A stretch of 64,000 nucleotides of DNA from Otis tarda (lineage: Eukaryota; Chordata; Aves; Otidiformes; Otididae). The stretch lies in contig CM048552.1 of assembly GCA_026413225.1 (NCBI GenBank), positions 189,258,053 to 189,322,052 of the forward strand. Direction: 5' to 3'. Below are positions 45,901 to 59,873 of the stretch, one piece after another. Within the stretch, counting starts at the first letter, position 1. Each line of letters opens with the position of its first letter. The notes beneath the pieces are model-generated. The model made no database searches. It had not been told where the DNA came from and saw nothing but the letters and a program-made list of their open reading frames with translations. The position numbers were made by a program, and so were the translations under genes.

Positions 45901-47362
45901 TTATAATTAATTTCTCATTAAAATTATTTCAGATGCAAAAGCCTGAATTATTGACTCTGCAGTCAGGAATGACTTTGGAAACATAACATCTAAGAATTAT
46001 CTTGTGTTTAAAAAAAATACACTAAAGATAAACAGAAACACAGCAGCCATGTGTTAGCAAGTCACCATGTATGTGAATATTTGTCAAGACTAGAAAGGTG
46101 CAGTCAGAAGTCTCTATATAAAAAATAACAAAACCCCACCAAAAATCAGACTCTGATAATATTTGGACATAATTTTAACACCGAAGGAAGATGTGTTTAG
46201 TCTATGAAACCCATATCTGAGAGGAGTGATATATGGACGGTTGGGTCCGTGTCTCCAAAAGACCCATTTCTGCAGACTCAGCCACAGTATTGAAAAGGTT
46301 TGATAAACATTTTTTCCAGGCAAGAGCCAGGTACTCTAAAACAGGTCATATGTTTGCTTTGTAAATCATGTAAAAGTCTCTGTGTTTATAGATAAAGACT
46401 CCACAGATTGTTAAATAGCATAAATTATGTAAGTAGCTTATCTGCTACACATACTTAAAGTCTTACTCTAACTGGTTATCTATTACCTCAGAACTGAATG
46501 AAGTGTAGGTGTCCTTGTGGAAACTGTACTTATTGCTGCTGGAAAAAAAAATGTTCTTTAATCACTGGGTGGGAGCACATCTGCTTAATACAGCATTTAA
46601 TTGTGCCTAGATTTTAAATGCATGGTGAAACAATTCTCCTGAAGTATGTGCGCAAATTCCTTATACAGTCAAAAGACAGAGGTATGCACAGAGGGAGATC
46701 CTGTCTGCTCAAGATAAGGCATCTAAGTTAACTCCAGAGACATCTCTCTCTGCTCTCTTGGCTGGGTAAGGAAACAGGGCATTTCGATTAGAAGAATTAC
46801 TTCACTAGGCATGAAAATGTAGATGCCAGTTAGAAAATTTACTTCATCAACTGCAATTTTTGCCTTGTGGTAACAGATATTTTATATTCTGAAAGCCGAG
46901 AGCCCACATAGGGGGAAATGAATCTCAGCACTAACTTTTTAATGATGTCTCAGAAGGCATCAGTAACCTTTGAATGCTATATGCCAAATACAAGTTGGAA
47001 CTCTCTCGTCACAATTCTACTTAAACTATTCATGAACTGGCAGCAATGCCTTTTTATTTTGAACACTTGCTAGAAGTAATTAACTCAAGGAGGAGGAGAC
47101 TTGCTGTTAATGAGCACTGTGGAAATTTCTCATTTCAGTTCCTTTTCTGAATCTTCCTTAAATGAAGTGTTTCTGGGATGCCTGCCTCAAGCAGGAACAG
47201 CCGGTAGTGCATATCCCTAACCAGCAGTGTACAACCCTTCTGTTTGGATGTGACTGGCAGCAATAGAAGTTGGCATTTGGTTTGAAGGAGTCACTACTGC
47301 ACCTACAAGCTTCCCTACAAACCTGGGGTAGATTTAGCACCATGAGCTGATCTTCTACTTAC

Positions 47363-47402
47363 AACAAAAAAAAAACCCCAAAAAACAAAAAAAAACCCAA
47401 CC
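47363..47402. repeat. A-rich tract with CCCC/CCC interruptions
   Basis: Runs of A separated by short C runs. It might be a remnant of a retrocopy tail, but no gene-like sequence adjoins it. Confidence 0.7.
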
Positions 47403-48390
47403 ATTAGCTGAACAAACAAAATTCTAGAGAAAAAAAAATCTTTAAGAAGGTGAATAAATAAAGTACTGCACAGGATTTTATTTTGAATGCAAACCTATAA
47501 CTACAGGAATTTTACAGCCCTCTTTCCTCCCTCCATATACTCGCTGGGCATCTGGCTGTTCTTCCTCCCACCTCTGCAAGAGCACCTAATCCACAGCTCA
47601 GGTTAGTTAGCTTTGCTGGGTGATGAACCTCAGACTGAGCTATGGTGGGGTTTGCAACTGCTGGCTGCCTCTGTTCCTCCCGTGGCCTCCATCAGTCATT
47701 CCTGACTGCTGCAGCTACTCTTTCATGCTCCCCACACCTTCTACCAGAGCTGCACCAGCAGCTATGCTTCAGTCCTCATTGCAAGTCATTTTGGCAAAGC
47801 CCAAGAGCTTCAAATAAGTTGTATTATTTCAGCTCTAGTTACTGCCTTTATAGCCTGAAGAGCTCATGCAGACATCTAACTTGTAGAGGAGTATTCAACT
47901 CCTTTCTATTTTTTCTGTTTCTTAGCTCCCAAGACACTCTTAAGCAGCCCCTCCTCTCTCATATTTCTTATAGGAGGCTCCCACACAAAGCTTTCTGTCC
48001 TCTTGTCCAAGATATGACCTTTCCATGCCTCTGCTTTTGGTGCAATTGGCCTAAGATAGAGTGACTACTTAACCAAGGCACATTCAAACATCCTGGCTGA
48101 AACTTGTACATGCTATTGCAGTGCGAATTTTTCCACTGCTTGGCAGGACTTCCCCCATTAAGATAAACGTTTATTGAACAAGAAAGCAAGACAGCCAAAG
48201 CAAACTTGTTTTAGGCCCATCTGCTGGTTCTTTTAATCTACATCCTCTTTGTTCCACCAGATGTCCACAGAGTCCATAGAGCATTCTCCTCTTCCCTCCT
48301 TTTACCCCTTGTTTAATCTATAGCCCTTAGCTACAAACATTAAAATAGTAAAGAGTTTCTTAATACATTGCCTCCATCAATATGTACATC

Positions 48391-49053
48391 CATAGAATAA
48401 TAGAATCGTTAGGGTTGGAAGGGACCTTTAAAGGTCATCTAGTCCAAGCCCCCTGCAAGAAGCAAGGACATCTTCAACTAGATCAGGTTGCTCAGAGCAC
48501 CATCCAACCTGGCCTTGAATGTTTCCAGCAATGAGGTATCTACCACCTCTCTGGGCAACCTGTTCCAGTGTTCTAGGACCTTCACTGTAAAAAATGTTTT
48601 CCTAATATCAAATCTAAATCTACCTCCCTCTATTTTGAAACCATTACCCCTCATTTTATTACAACAGGCCCTACTGAAGAGTTTTTCCCCATCTTTCTTG
48701 TAGGCCCCATTTAGGTATTGGAAGGCTGCTGTAAGGTCTCCCTGGAGCCTTCTCTTCTCCAGGCTAAACAGCCCCAGCTCTCTCAGCCTGTCTTCACAGG
48801 AAAGGTGCTCCAGCCCTCTAATCATCTTTCTGGCCCTCCTCTGGACTCGCTCCAACTGGTCCACATCCTTCTTGTTTTGGGGGTTCCAGAACTGGACACA
48901 GTACTCCACGTGGGGTCTCAACGAGAGTGGAGTAGAGGGGCAGAATCACCTCCCTTGACCTGCTGGCCACACTCCTCTTGATGCAGCCCAGGATGCATTT
49001 GGCCTTCTGGGCTGCAAGGGCGCATTGCTGGCTCATGTTGAGCTTCTCATCAA
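48391..49053 (-). mobile_element. CR1 LINE 3' fragment, comparatively well preserved
   Basis: Minus-strand CR1 of about 660 bp. The plus strand begins CATAGAATAATAGAATCG (3' octamers). The truncated end near 49053 is in the segment encoding KLNMS. The ORF2 C-terminus is open from 48921 down to 48478, with one frameshift near 48918-48925. Confidence 0.93.
48478..48921 (-). pseudogene. CR1 ORF2 C-terminal remnant (about 147 open codons)
   Basis: This is the tail of the CR1 polyprotein in one open frame on the minus strand. It starts around RPHVEYCVQFWNPQNKKDV, contains [20 protein letters not shown] and [11 protein letters not shown], and ends LDGALSNLI at the natural stop. It lacks the endonuclease and reverse transcriptase domains, so it is non-functional. 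The first methionine is fortuitous. Confidence 0.85.
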
Positions 49054-52000
49054 ACATCCATTATCAAACAAGAGATTTATGAGAAAAACAAACTCTTGTT
49101 ATATGAACTCACTCTTGTGCCTTCAGAGAGATCTGATCTTTATTTTAAATTTTGAATAGAGAGTAAAAGTTCCTAAACTTTACAACTCCAGGAGCTAAAG
49201 TAGAAAAATGATGAGAGATGTTGAATATGGCAGTGGTATGACAAACAGGAGCTTATGTTTGTGAAATTCATATAGCTCTCAGGTTTGACTGTTGGCATTT
49301 GAACCTCTAGGGTATTTTTCATACTGAAAAGAAAATGTTCACACAAAACTACTAAAAAGTCCTCCTAACAGAGACACTTGGCTTTGTTCTGCAAATAATA
49401 GAATTACATTCTTTCCCACTCCATTCCCTCTTCACCTCATCATCATCAGGCCATCTCCTTTGGCATCGTACAGCAGTGTCTCCCGTTCTCCTTTGTCTGA
49501 CTTCCTTCCAGTCCAAGAATTGATGAAATCTAACATGCGGTGGAGGTATCGCAAGTAAGGGGAATTTGCCAGCACTTAGATAATGCTTGCTTGAACTTTG
49601 AGCTTTCACAATTATTTCATGGTTAGTCCAAATACTAGAATAACTTTCAGTTAATAGTTTGGATTGAATGAGACAGCTGAGAAAATTAGGAACTCCCTTG
49701 GTGATTGTTTGGATGCATAAAATATATCAGGAGACAAATATTCTTTTGATACTGTCTCGATAGTTTTCCCTTGTGATACATTTAAGCATCCTTTCTCCTT
49801 TTTATTGGCACACTCCAGTAATCTCAGGATCTGTATTTATTTTTTTTCTGTACCCTTTGTCCACTCTATTTTTATAACACTCCTTCCCTTTCCTTACTGT
49901 TTTACAGGGACCATTGCCCATTGACCTACAAGTTTTCCAGGGCCATATCCACTGCTGCTGCTTTTGCATCCCAAAGAGGGAAGTTACAGACCCATGGCAG
50001 CAGGAGGTAGAAAGAGCTTGAGACTTACGAGATAATAATTTCCTTGGGTGGGCACCAGGAGACCAGTGCCTCAGACCTATGCATTCTCATGCTTTTTTGT
50101 TGAATGTTGTTTTCCCTAATTAAGTAACTCTGTCTTGGGAGACAGAGCAGATCAAATAGGACTCCTAGGACCAAAAACCCTTGTAAAGACATATAGGTGA
50201 TGAAAGGAAACTTCTCTTGTTTCTCAGACTCAGTTGCACAAGAGACAGTATGGTTAAGATGACAAAACAGTAGATCACTAGCTTGCTCAGTAATTTTGGA
50301 AAGATGATTGCAACTTAGAATAAAAGATAAAGTATAGGTATTTGTGGCTTCTGTCTAACTTTTTAAGCATATAAACTCCATAATAACCTAAAGATTTAGT
50401 GGAATAGTGACTTCAGTTGCTATCTGTGCCTGCTGACTATTCACCCAGTCACTGAAATCCACATATGTTGAATTTCCTGCTGCTTTATTTGTAGCTGAGC
50501 CCCAAAAGGATTCCCAAAGGGGACATAAACTCCTTTCTCTATCTGAAGGGTGTTTCTTCACCTTAAAATAAAGTCTTAAGTTTGTTTTAAATCATGGCAA
50601 CTAAGTGAACTAAATGCCTTTTGAAGGAAGAAGTCCAGAAGAAACTGCTGTTTTTAGTAACAACTTCAGTTTTATTGAAAACAACAGATCAATATCTGCT
50701 AAGTACTGTGTTGGGACTGAAGGAAGCATTCAGAAATAAAAAAGCATGTTGAGTTTTTACTGAAAGATTGTGAAAAGTTTGCTAGTTTTGTTGCTCAAAG
50801 AAATCAGTTTTATTTCATTAGTATCACTAATGACTATAGAATATAACCAGTGTCTATTCTGTTTCTGTGTTGCTTAATTTTCCTGGTAATTTCACTTAAC
50901 ATTTATATGGTGTGAGATTTACAGAACCTGACACAACTTGAAACTGGTCAAGGGAATGCTAACCAGAATAAACAGAGGACATAACTGAAATAACGTGGTT
51001 TTTTTTCTCAGTGGTGTTTTATATTAAATTTGGTCTCAGGGTAATGGAAGTAGACAGTTATATCTTCTGCAAGTTGTGTTTTGCAGACACACTTAGGAAC
51101 TGATCTGCTTATCTGATATGTAACTGCTTTCAGTTTTCTTTTTTTTTTTCCTGCTTAGGCAAATGCTTAGCAAGCCCAGGACAAAGAATTGAGATTGCAG
51201 ACTCATTCTGGCTTGTACATTCTACATTAGAAGCTGTGTCAGGGATTTAATAGATTAACGGTTTTCCTTTATACGATAACTCATATTTCCCGTGTCATGT
51301 ATCTCAGTCTTGTGTAGATGTCTTGGATATACTTGGGCATCTCAAATGGTTCAAGAGATGTAGGAATTGAAACCTCTTTAAGGTCTACCTGTTGTTTACA
51401 GGTGAGCTAGATGTGTAAGCTTATGACAGAGTCAATGTGTCCTAGAGCATCATTCAGCTGAACAGGCACTTAGTTTCCTAAGCACAGATGTCTAGTGCTA
51501 TTTGAGATAACCTAAGCTGTCTGAGATGACTAAACAGAGCTGGTAGATATGGCACAATACCTACAGGGAATGTATGTTCTTCCAGACCAGGAACCAGAGG
51601 CCAGAATATTTCAGGACATCTGAAACAGATTTTCAAAAAGTGAAGGCCTTTTTGTTAGGAGGAGAATAGGCTTAGTTGTTGGTGAGCACTTGCAAAGGCT
51701 TTGATAAGGAGTTTACAGAATTTTTTGAAGAACAGGGGAAAGCAAAAGATGAATGCATATGAATAAGAGAAGAAACAAATCCAGAGCTGAACAACCTCTG
51801 ACATGTTCTTTGTTACATCAGATCATGACTTTTTTGCTTTCAATCTGTTGCATTCCTGAATAATATTGTAAACATGTGAGGGTCCTTAACATTTGTGGGA
51901 GAGAAAGAGCAATGCAGATCTTCAGCAAGTAGAAATTGCTGAAGATCTGCAAAGTGCAACATGCTTGTGCTCTCTTGCCCGAGTATGGGATCTGCCTCTT

Positions 52001-52885
52001 TTTTTTCAGGTGGATGAAGAGGAAAAGGAAACGTTTTATTCTGCCTGCTGTGCAGAAAAGATAATAATATTTAATTACCAGGGTAATGTAGTGATTCAAA
52101 TTAGAGGTTGTTCTAAATAGCTAACCTTAAGAGCCTCATTAGCAGCCCTGTTATGGTTCACAAAAAGGCATGACTCAGTTATGCAGCATTTGACATTAAG
52201 ACAAGCTGAAAATGTAACAGAAGGTAAAAAAGGTTTGACACCTTATTAACAAAATTAGTTCAAGGCTTGGACTCTTTTTTTCTGCCTTCTTAATAGCATG
52301 TAGAAAGAAACTAGAAATAGCCATTCCTGTAGTGTGTTTTGCTATGAGCCTCTGACTCATTCCACGTAACCTCAGGTATTTAACTGACGTACCTATGTCA
52401 GCAGCCTAGCCTAGGGTCCCTTCGTAGTCAATGGGAAGAGGCAGACATCTCCAGACACCAACTCAGGCCATCGAAGAACAAAATCATTTTTGTCACCACT
52501 TACATTACTTAAATTTGTTGCAGAGGAGATGTGGGATAACTAGATGTGTTGTACAGGCTAAAAAGAATGTAAAATCCTTTCTGGAAGGTAGGTGACGATG
52601 GGCGTAAGCTATTTTTTTATGTCTTGAATCTGTCATTCTGAGAACTGGAAAAGTCTCTTAAGCTGAGATGGATGAACCTCGAGGGCCTGTTTGCTGGAAT
52701 CCCTTTAGCAATCTAAGATGCAGCTTCCCTTCTAATGCATTGTGTGATCTAAGGGTCTGCCTTAGCAGGTATATGCAGAGAGAAACGAAGTTTACTGGAA
52801 AGACTTATCTATATTGTTTATACACAGTTACATATTTAAACTTAATGGGCTTAGACTCACCTTGGAGTTCACTGGAGGGGAAAAG
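49054..52885. other. Intron 3 spacer with a perfect hairpin
   Basis: Unique AT-rich sequence apart from the inverted repeat at 51913-51951. No exon or mobile element recognised. Confidence 0.5.
51913..51951 (+). repeat. Perfect 16-bp hairpin with 7-nt loop
   Basis: The arm TGCAGATCTTCAGCAA (51913-51928) is followed by the loop GTAGAAA and the exact reverse complement TTGCTGAAGATCTGCA (51936-51951). Transcribed as part of intron 3, it would fold into a stable stem. It is shorter than a usual pre-miRNA stem. Confidence 0.9.
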
Positions 52886-52941
52886 CCTAAAGAGATGATC
52901 TTAATGTCCCTTCCAACCCAAACCATTCTGTAATTCTGTAG
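52886..52941 (+). mobile_element. CR1 3' tip
   Basis: Only the last ~55 bp of a CR1: GTCCCTTCCAACCCAAACC followed by ATTCTGTAATTCTGTA octamers. Confidence 0.8.
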
Positions 52942-54126
52942 TAAAAGTCTGTCTTGCTTTAGGGACAAGGTCTCACTCCTGCAATCTGCACAGGTCATGT
53001 TTGAGTTATAGAAATGGTCAAACAGTCTCAGATCAGTTATTTCTAAGCCGTTCAATTTATTAAGAGCCAACAATATGAAGAGAAATATGCAAGCCTTAGA
53101 GATCACTGGACTAATGTCAAGAACTAATGTTCTTGAACCCTCTCTTCACTTTTCAATGAAACATAAATTCTCTTTGACCATGTATCCACCTTACAGATGA
53201 ACTGCCAATGTGTCCCTGGAAGATAGCTTTACAGGACTTGCACTGTTTGCACAAGTGGCACCTTCCACCTAGCAAAATCAAATGTTTTGGAGCCCCCATC
53301 ATGCCATGCTGGGAGTTTTTTTCACCAACATACAGAGATTGAGTGATGATTTCAGGTTTCGCCTGGAGAAGTAAGGATCATGCAAAACTGCATTTCAGAG
53401 GTTTAGTCTGAGGGAAAAATCCTCAATTTTGCATGAAGATTATCAAGATTAGATGGAAAGTTTTGCAGGAGATAGCTGTTGCTAGAGTTATGGCAGCCTG
53501 CAGGACTCTACTTGTGTTGAGTCATTTCTTCATCATTATTTCAAAAGCTAGAAATCTGTAGTGAACTTATTCCAAATCGGTCAAAATCTTGAAATAAAAA
53601 GACACAAAGTTTTCATGTGCACTGAAGAAATATTTTCTTTCTCTATTCCCAATACAAATATATTAGTCAAATCACATTAAAGGTGAGTAGCATAATCACA
53701 CTTGAATGAAGAGAGATAATAATTTTCATTATAGTAAATTAAGGTTAGGTCTTCCTAACTTGGTTGTTAAAAATTGCTCTTTGCTCTGTACTAAATCTTA
53801 GCAAAAGTAGTCTGGGAGTAGGAGCAGTTTTTGTTTTCAATGACAGCTCTTTCCAGGTGCAATTATTGCAAATTACAGTGTGCAAATGAGGGTTAAACAA
53901 GACCTTGTCAATACTTAAGACTATATTGGTTTGAAGTTGGCTTACTTTTGTGTTGCAATTTTTTAATAGAGTATATATACCTGTCCACAGAAACACTGCT
54001 TGGACACTAATTAGATTTGTGGCCAAAAAGATGTAATTACCCTTGACTTTAGCACCACACCGTTTCTCATTGTATTGTTGTATCCAAGTTAGAACGTTAC
54101 AGCCTGGATGGAAGAACAAGATAGGT
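52942..54126. other. Intron 3 spacer
   Basis: No repeat recognised. A 124-codon minus-strand open frame at 53745-54119 has no family signature. I do not call it as a gene. Confidence 0.45.
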
Positions 54127-55110
54127 AAAAAACTGGTTGGATGGCAAGCTCAGAGGATTGTGGTTAATGGGTCATATTCTACCTGAAGACAAGTAAAAAC
54201 TCTGCAGTGCTGCAAGGTTCTGTACTGGCCCAGATTTACCAGTGACCAGGAGAAGATGAAGTCCACTTTTGAAAAGTTTGTGGACTACACCAAGTGAGAG
54301 AGGCCAGCTGATGTGCTCAAGGCAGGGCTGCCATTTAGAGAGAACAAGACCAGGCTGATGAGAGCCTAATGAAATTCAGCAAGGACAAATGCAAAGTCCT
54401 GAACCTGGGAAGGAAGAAGCCCCTGCAGTGACACAGTCTGGGGACTGACTGCCTGGCAGAAAAGGAGCTGGAGGTGTGAGCGCGTCCAGCTGAACAAGGG
54501 CCAGCAGCAAATAAGGCTAACAATAACCTGGGCTGTATTAACAGGAACATAACTAGTGTATTGAGGTAAGTGATTGTCCCCCTCTAATCAGCAGTCATTC
54601 AATCACATCTCAGTACTGCATCCAGCTTTGAGTTCCCCAGTACAAAAGATATATCAGTAAACCGGAGCAAGTTCAGTGGAGGGCCACTGACATGGTGGGG
54701 GCTGGAGCACTTTCCCTCTGAGGAAGAACCAAGGGAGCAGGGCCTGTTCAGCCTTGAGCTTCAGGGGGAACCAACATCATCCCCTAGTGATTACAGGGAG
54801 GTCATGGAGAATATGGAGCCAGGCTCTAGTGATTCACGGCAGGAGTATAAACAGTGGGCATCCATTGCAAGAAAAAAAGTTTGCACTGGATATAAAGAAA
54901 AATAAAGCTTTCCCTGTGAGAACAGTCAGGTAGTGGAACAGGTTTCCCAAATAGGTTGTGCTGTTTCCATCCTTGGAGATTTTCAAGACTTAACTGGATA
55001 AAGCCCTGCACAACCCAGTCTGATCTCATAGGTGACCCTGGTTTGAGCATGAGGTTGGACAAGAGAGCTCCTGAGATCTCTTCCAGCTGGAATTATCCTA
55101 TAATCTGATG
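54127..55110 (+). mobile_element. Older, diverged CR1 LINE 3' region
   Basis: Plus-strand CR1 of nearly 1 kb. The order AACTGGTTGGATGGCAAGC, CTCTGCAGTGCTGCAAGG, AATGAAATTCAGCAAGGAC, ATGCAAAGTCCTGAACCTGG, GGAACAGGTTTCCCAAATAG, CTTGGAGATTTTCAAGAC and ATTATCCTATAATCTGATG follows the RT region through to the 3' octamer. Many indels and stops indicate an older subfamily than the copy at 13281. Confidence 0.88.
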
Positions 55111-56773
55111 ACAGGAAGAGAGGAGCCATATTCATTGTAGCCAGTGTGCATGGAAGTCTCTGTGAAGCTGTCATGAAGTGTACAGAGAATGACAGATCCT
55201 GTGGTATTAAGAAATTTGACCACATTAGTTTTTCTCGTACATGTTTGCCAGTATATGCCCTGGCATTTCAACTGAAACCATAAAGAGAGAAACGTTTTTG
55301 TATCTTCTTAACCCTTAACACCTTTTAAGGGTACAGAAATAATTTTGCTGTTGCTATTAATATTGTAGCGGTACTCCAAGGATATTTGACTTTACATATA
55401 GTTCAACAAGTTTTATATAACCAAGCAATATGAATTTTCAAATAATTAAGGAAGGACAAGGGTGAATCAATGTAAAATTACTTATTACATCAGAAGATAG
55501 AATATGAAAGTGTTCAGTTTGCAGATTTTTTCCCCCAGGAATGAAACACAAGTACTTAATAGTAGCAGTAGAACTAGTAAAAACAGCAACAAAAAAATTA
55601 AACAACAGACTATTTAGCAATTGTGTGCTATTTGTCCTCTACCAGTTTTAAACAAGTATGATGATACTACCTCAAAACATTCAGGTGAAAACTATTATCA
55701 TGTAATTTTCAGTAAGAAAATCAACGCAAAGAAGTTCCCTTCCTTTCTTCTTTCCTTCTTTCACAAATGCAATTAATGTAAATTTACCATAGTTGTAACA
55801 CTGCCAATATAAATATTCTGCCAATACAAACATAAATATTATTCTCTCAGCCTTGGGTCCTTTAGCTTTTATGCTCCCTCAATTTCCATGGAAAAGCTGA
55901 GTGTTGTAACAGGTCCAGCAAGTTCAGTTCTTCAGAAAATGAAAAATTATTTATCCAAAGAAGTAGTGAGCTATATCTGCCTTCAAGTCTTTTTTTCAAA
56001 GCAGGAGGTGAGTTTTTGCCTCTGTGAGCTCTCAAGGTTGCTGCAGTTTCTAAAATTCCCCACAAAAAAACCCTCCTGATGTTGTATTATCTTTGAAGTT
56101 CTGAAATGAAGCACTAAAGAAGCTTGCAGTTAAAACCACTGTTTCCCCGCACAATTACAATGTAATTTAGTTGACATTATTGTTTAGTTATGAGTACAGA
56201 TTCTGTGGCTGTCATCTGCCTCTCACTGAAGTGTTTGGATGCTGAAGAAATCACAGTTTTGTTGTGTTGATGGAGGCTCGAGTCAGGAGCACTACAGCTT
56301 ATGTCAGGGTTGGAGCTGACTGGCACAGAGTAGGCAGTGGTAAGTAATAGAGAAGAATGAGAGTCTCACCACCATCACTTCAGGGGGTGGGTATTTTGGG
56401 AGTAAATTTGAGAGGGCTGTTTGGTAAAGAAAAAGTCTTGCTTCCCTGATTGCAGTATTTGATGGTATTAGCATGAGACCTTTACAGCTGTAGGCTGGAT
56501 ATTGTGGAGAAAAACAGATACTGATTATGACTCTAGCTCAGGAGGCATCCCCCAGCCTGCCTGTGGATCAAGGCAGAAGTCCTCCGGCTGGCTGATTTCA
56601 TTAAAGGCTGTATGTTATGCTTAAGTGCGGGGGATGAGAAAGGTACACATGCAATCTAAATTTAAATTGTATGCCACATAGGAACATCAGTGTTTTAGTA
56701 GATTTGCTTGGGATTTTTTTCTCTATATTCACTTACCTCTTATTATACAATAAGTTTCTTTATTCTTAATTGT
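55111..56773. other. Intron 3 spacer
   Basis: Unique sequence. It contains a pyrimidine-rich stretch at about 55737-55765. No exon is seen. Confidence 0.5.
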
Positions 56774-57075
56774 AGAATCATAGAATAGCTAGGGTTGGAA
56801 GGGACCTTTAAAGGTCATCTAGTCCAACTCCCCTGCAAGAAGCAGGGACATCTCCAACCAGATCAGGTTGCTCAGAGCCCCGTCCAACTTGGCCTTGAAT
56901 GTTTCCAGGGATGGGGCATCCACCACCTCTCTACGTAATCTGTGCCAGTGTTCCACCACCCTTATTGAAATTTTTTTTCTCCTTATGGCCAGTCTGAATC
57001 TACCTCCCCCTATTTTAAAACCATTACCCCTTGTCCTGTCACAACAGGCCCTGCTAAAGAGTTTCTTGCTGTCTT
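56774..57075 (-). mobile_element. CR1 3' fragment
   Basis: Minus-strand CR1: AGAATCATAGAATAGC octamers on the plus strand, then 3' UTR and the last ~70 codons of ORF2. Truncated near 57075. Confidence 0.92.
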
Positions 57076-59868
57076 AGAACATATGTCTGATTCTCAAATA
57101 AATTTCAGTTTAGGGAATCATGATTTTGTGCATATGATCAGGATACATCTGCTTAATACCACAGAAGGGTGCAAAGGAAGTAGAAGAAAATATTCCTTCA
57201 TAGTACCAGTGAGCTGTCTTTTGCAAGGATTAAAGAGCAGCTCTTTCTATAGAAATGTACCCTTTCTGACTTACTGCAGCAGAAGCTAGGGCATTCATGT
57301 CATGCAGGCAGTGACAACAGCCTAAAGAGTGTATTTCTCTGTCAGTGAACAAATTGTCTGTGATTTGTTGAGGAAGAATGTAGCCTCAAACCTTCAGGAA
57401 CTGAAACACAGCCTTTGCTTATATCATTCCACGTATGCCTCTTCCACCTCTAGCTTTTTGCAAATGGTCATTTTCCTCCATATTTTAAAATAAAATATAT
57501 TCCTTTACCTGGAACTATAAGCCAATGTGTTCTATTCCATCTCCATAAGAAATAGCTATGGAAGCTGGGCAAACAAAAACACCTCCTGAGTTATCTAGTG
57601 TCCAATGAATTTTAGAAACACCAGTCTAACCCAGAAATGTATGATGTAAATCATTAAAATATTGTGCAAGGAACTGGTCTTTGAGACATTGTCTGTACTG
57701 CTAAATGAAAGCAGACTGTAGCCTGACCCTAAGACTGAGTGATACTAAGAGATTTGTATGCAAACAGGCTACAGCAAGCTGCAGATGTGCCTTGCATAGA
57801 GCCGGCTGGAGAGGTCAAAACTGGAACAAGGCAAATAGGTAGTGGGGATGACTCAACTCAGTGCTCAAACTCAGTCACTGAATTCTTCAGTGTAGGTGTA
57901 GCCTGAACATCCCTAAAAGTGCTGCATATGTAAAACTCACGTAAAGTCTTTGTTAGTTCCTTCATTGCTCTGCTTGTTCAGCATGGAAGAAACTGGCAGC
58001 GTTCAGACATCTCTCTGTATGCAAACAGTGAGAGTAGCTCCAGGTTTTCATTTGAGACACCAAACTGTAATGTTTTGACACAAATAGCAGAGCTTCATAA
58101 AGGAAAACAGCTACCCAATGACTGTCATTATTTCTTCAGGCTGGCAGATGCTGGCTACACAGAATTTCTTTAACAGCTGCTGTAGGTATCTTCCCATTAT
58201 GGGAAAGTACAGTATTTCTTACGTTTGTTCACAAGAGAAGGTAATTTTCTTCAACCACAACCTATTCTTAAGTATAAAGGAGGTTTTGGAGAGCAGGGCT
58301 ATTGAGCAAACAATTATACTCCCTGCAATTCTTTCCAAGGTTCACATTCTGTGTGCAGAAGCTGCACATGATGGTTCTTAACCAACTATTCAAGAGTAGT
58401 GCCTCTCAACTCATTTAAGGCAAAACTGGGAAGACAAGTGAATTGCACAGATAATGAAAAAAAATTGAAAAACATAATCTCTAAAGGCCAGAAGGAAGGT
58501 TGATGAAGGCCACACGTGACTGATATAAGTGATACATCTACTACAGACTCAGATGCGTTTCTCCTGCAAATGGTCTCAGAATACTGCTCACTGAGTGTCA
58601 GTGCCAAAGACCTATCATTTCAGCTTAGTCTTTATGCAGGATCTAGGTGATTAATCTGATTTCTCAGCCTTTAACATTCTTAGATAAACACACAGCCAAG
58701 TTAAACAAGGGGAACTTAAAGATGAAAAACATTATTTCAAGAGAAAGAAAAGCACATTGAGTGACTATATACATTCTGTTCTAAGTATTAATGAAACTAC
58801 AAAGCTAGACCTCCCTACAACACATTAATAGAGAACTTTCAAGACAAAAAATATGCAGTTTATTGCTTTACTTAGTTTGAATGCCTTTGTAATCAGTCTA
58901 TGTTTTTATTTTTCCCTCATCCCTCTAATTCTCTATTCACTCAGCCTTCAAATGAGTGTTATGCTTTCCAAAAACGGGATTCATGCTGATCTTGGGGAAC
59001 TTTGGCATCTTCAGTTCCACATAAGCTTCACATAATAAACAGCTAGTTCTAAAGAAAGTACGAAATCTTGGAGTTCAACATGACTCTGTTGTTGGCTCTT
59101 TTATGACTTGGCTAGAACAGCGTAAGCTTGGAGTCAAGAACAGTTGTGCTCATATCCATTTTTCACATCAGGATGCAGGATGGCACCTCGTAAAGCTAAG
59201 CTAATGGAGTAAAACGTAAATTTGCCTGATGCTAATGGAAAGGGGTTACCATTGTTTTTACAGGAAAAAAAAATTGAATAACCTGACAAAATATCATTGC
59301 TCCAAGAAGGTTTCTCTTCACAGACACAGGCAAAAAGCCTGTGAAAATGGAGAAAAGAAGGGAGAAAAAAATTTTTAATCATCTTTTTTTTTCCAAATAG
59401 CTCAATACCATGCTCAAATTTGAAAGGATGTTCAAAAAGGGCAAATGAAGCTAAGAATGTCTCACTGCCTTGTTTTGGCCTCTGCAACAAACTGCACAAA
59501 CAAGGAACAGGGTGGTCTCCAGTGAAATAAAAATTTTCAAATGACCAAGCAGTGCCCAGAGAAATAATCTCGCTTTTCTAGTCTCTTTCCTGCCCTTCCC
59601 TCACTCTGAGCTTTTCCCAGCTAATTTTTCTCCAATTAAACTCACACTGTGTTCTGTGCTTCAGCTGCTTTCAACATATTTGCAGCTCCGTCATGAAGTT
59701 TGAAAAGTTGGTTTTTTAATTTGTAACTTTTCCTTCTGGCAACATGGCAACTACAAAAAGCAGGCAAAATAGTTCTGTGAGGTGGATGTGAGCGAACTCA
59801 TTGATTCTGTCATACAGTGGGATTGTAACTAAATTCCAAACCTCTTCTGGCTAACTAGTTAATGCTTT
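57076..59868. other. Intron 3 spacer, unique AT-rich sequence
   Basis: Nothing recognised. The small open frames at 58118-58381 and 59134-59499 have no family signature. Confidence 0.5.
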
Positions 59869-59873
59869 GAAGC

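Noticed and set aside
51913-51951. Calling the hairpin a microRNA gene
   Set aside because: The stem is 16 bp. Typical precursors need about 22 bp or more plus flanking pairing, which is poor here.
53745-54119. 124-codon minus-strand frame
   Set aside because: No motif, antisense to the host gene, no promoter or poly(A) arrangement. Treated as chance.
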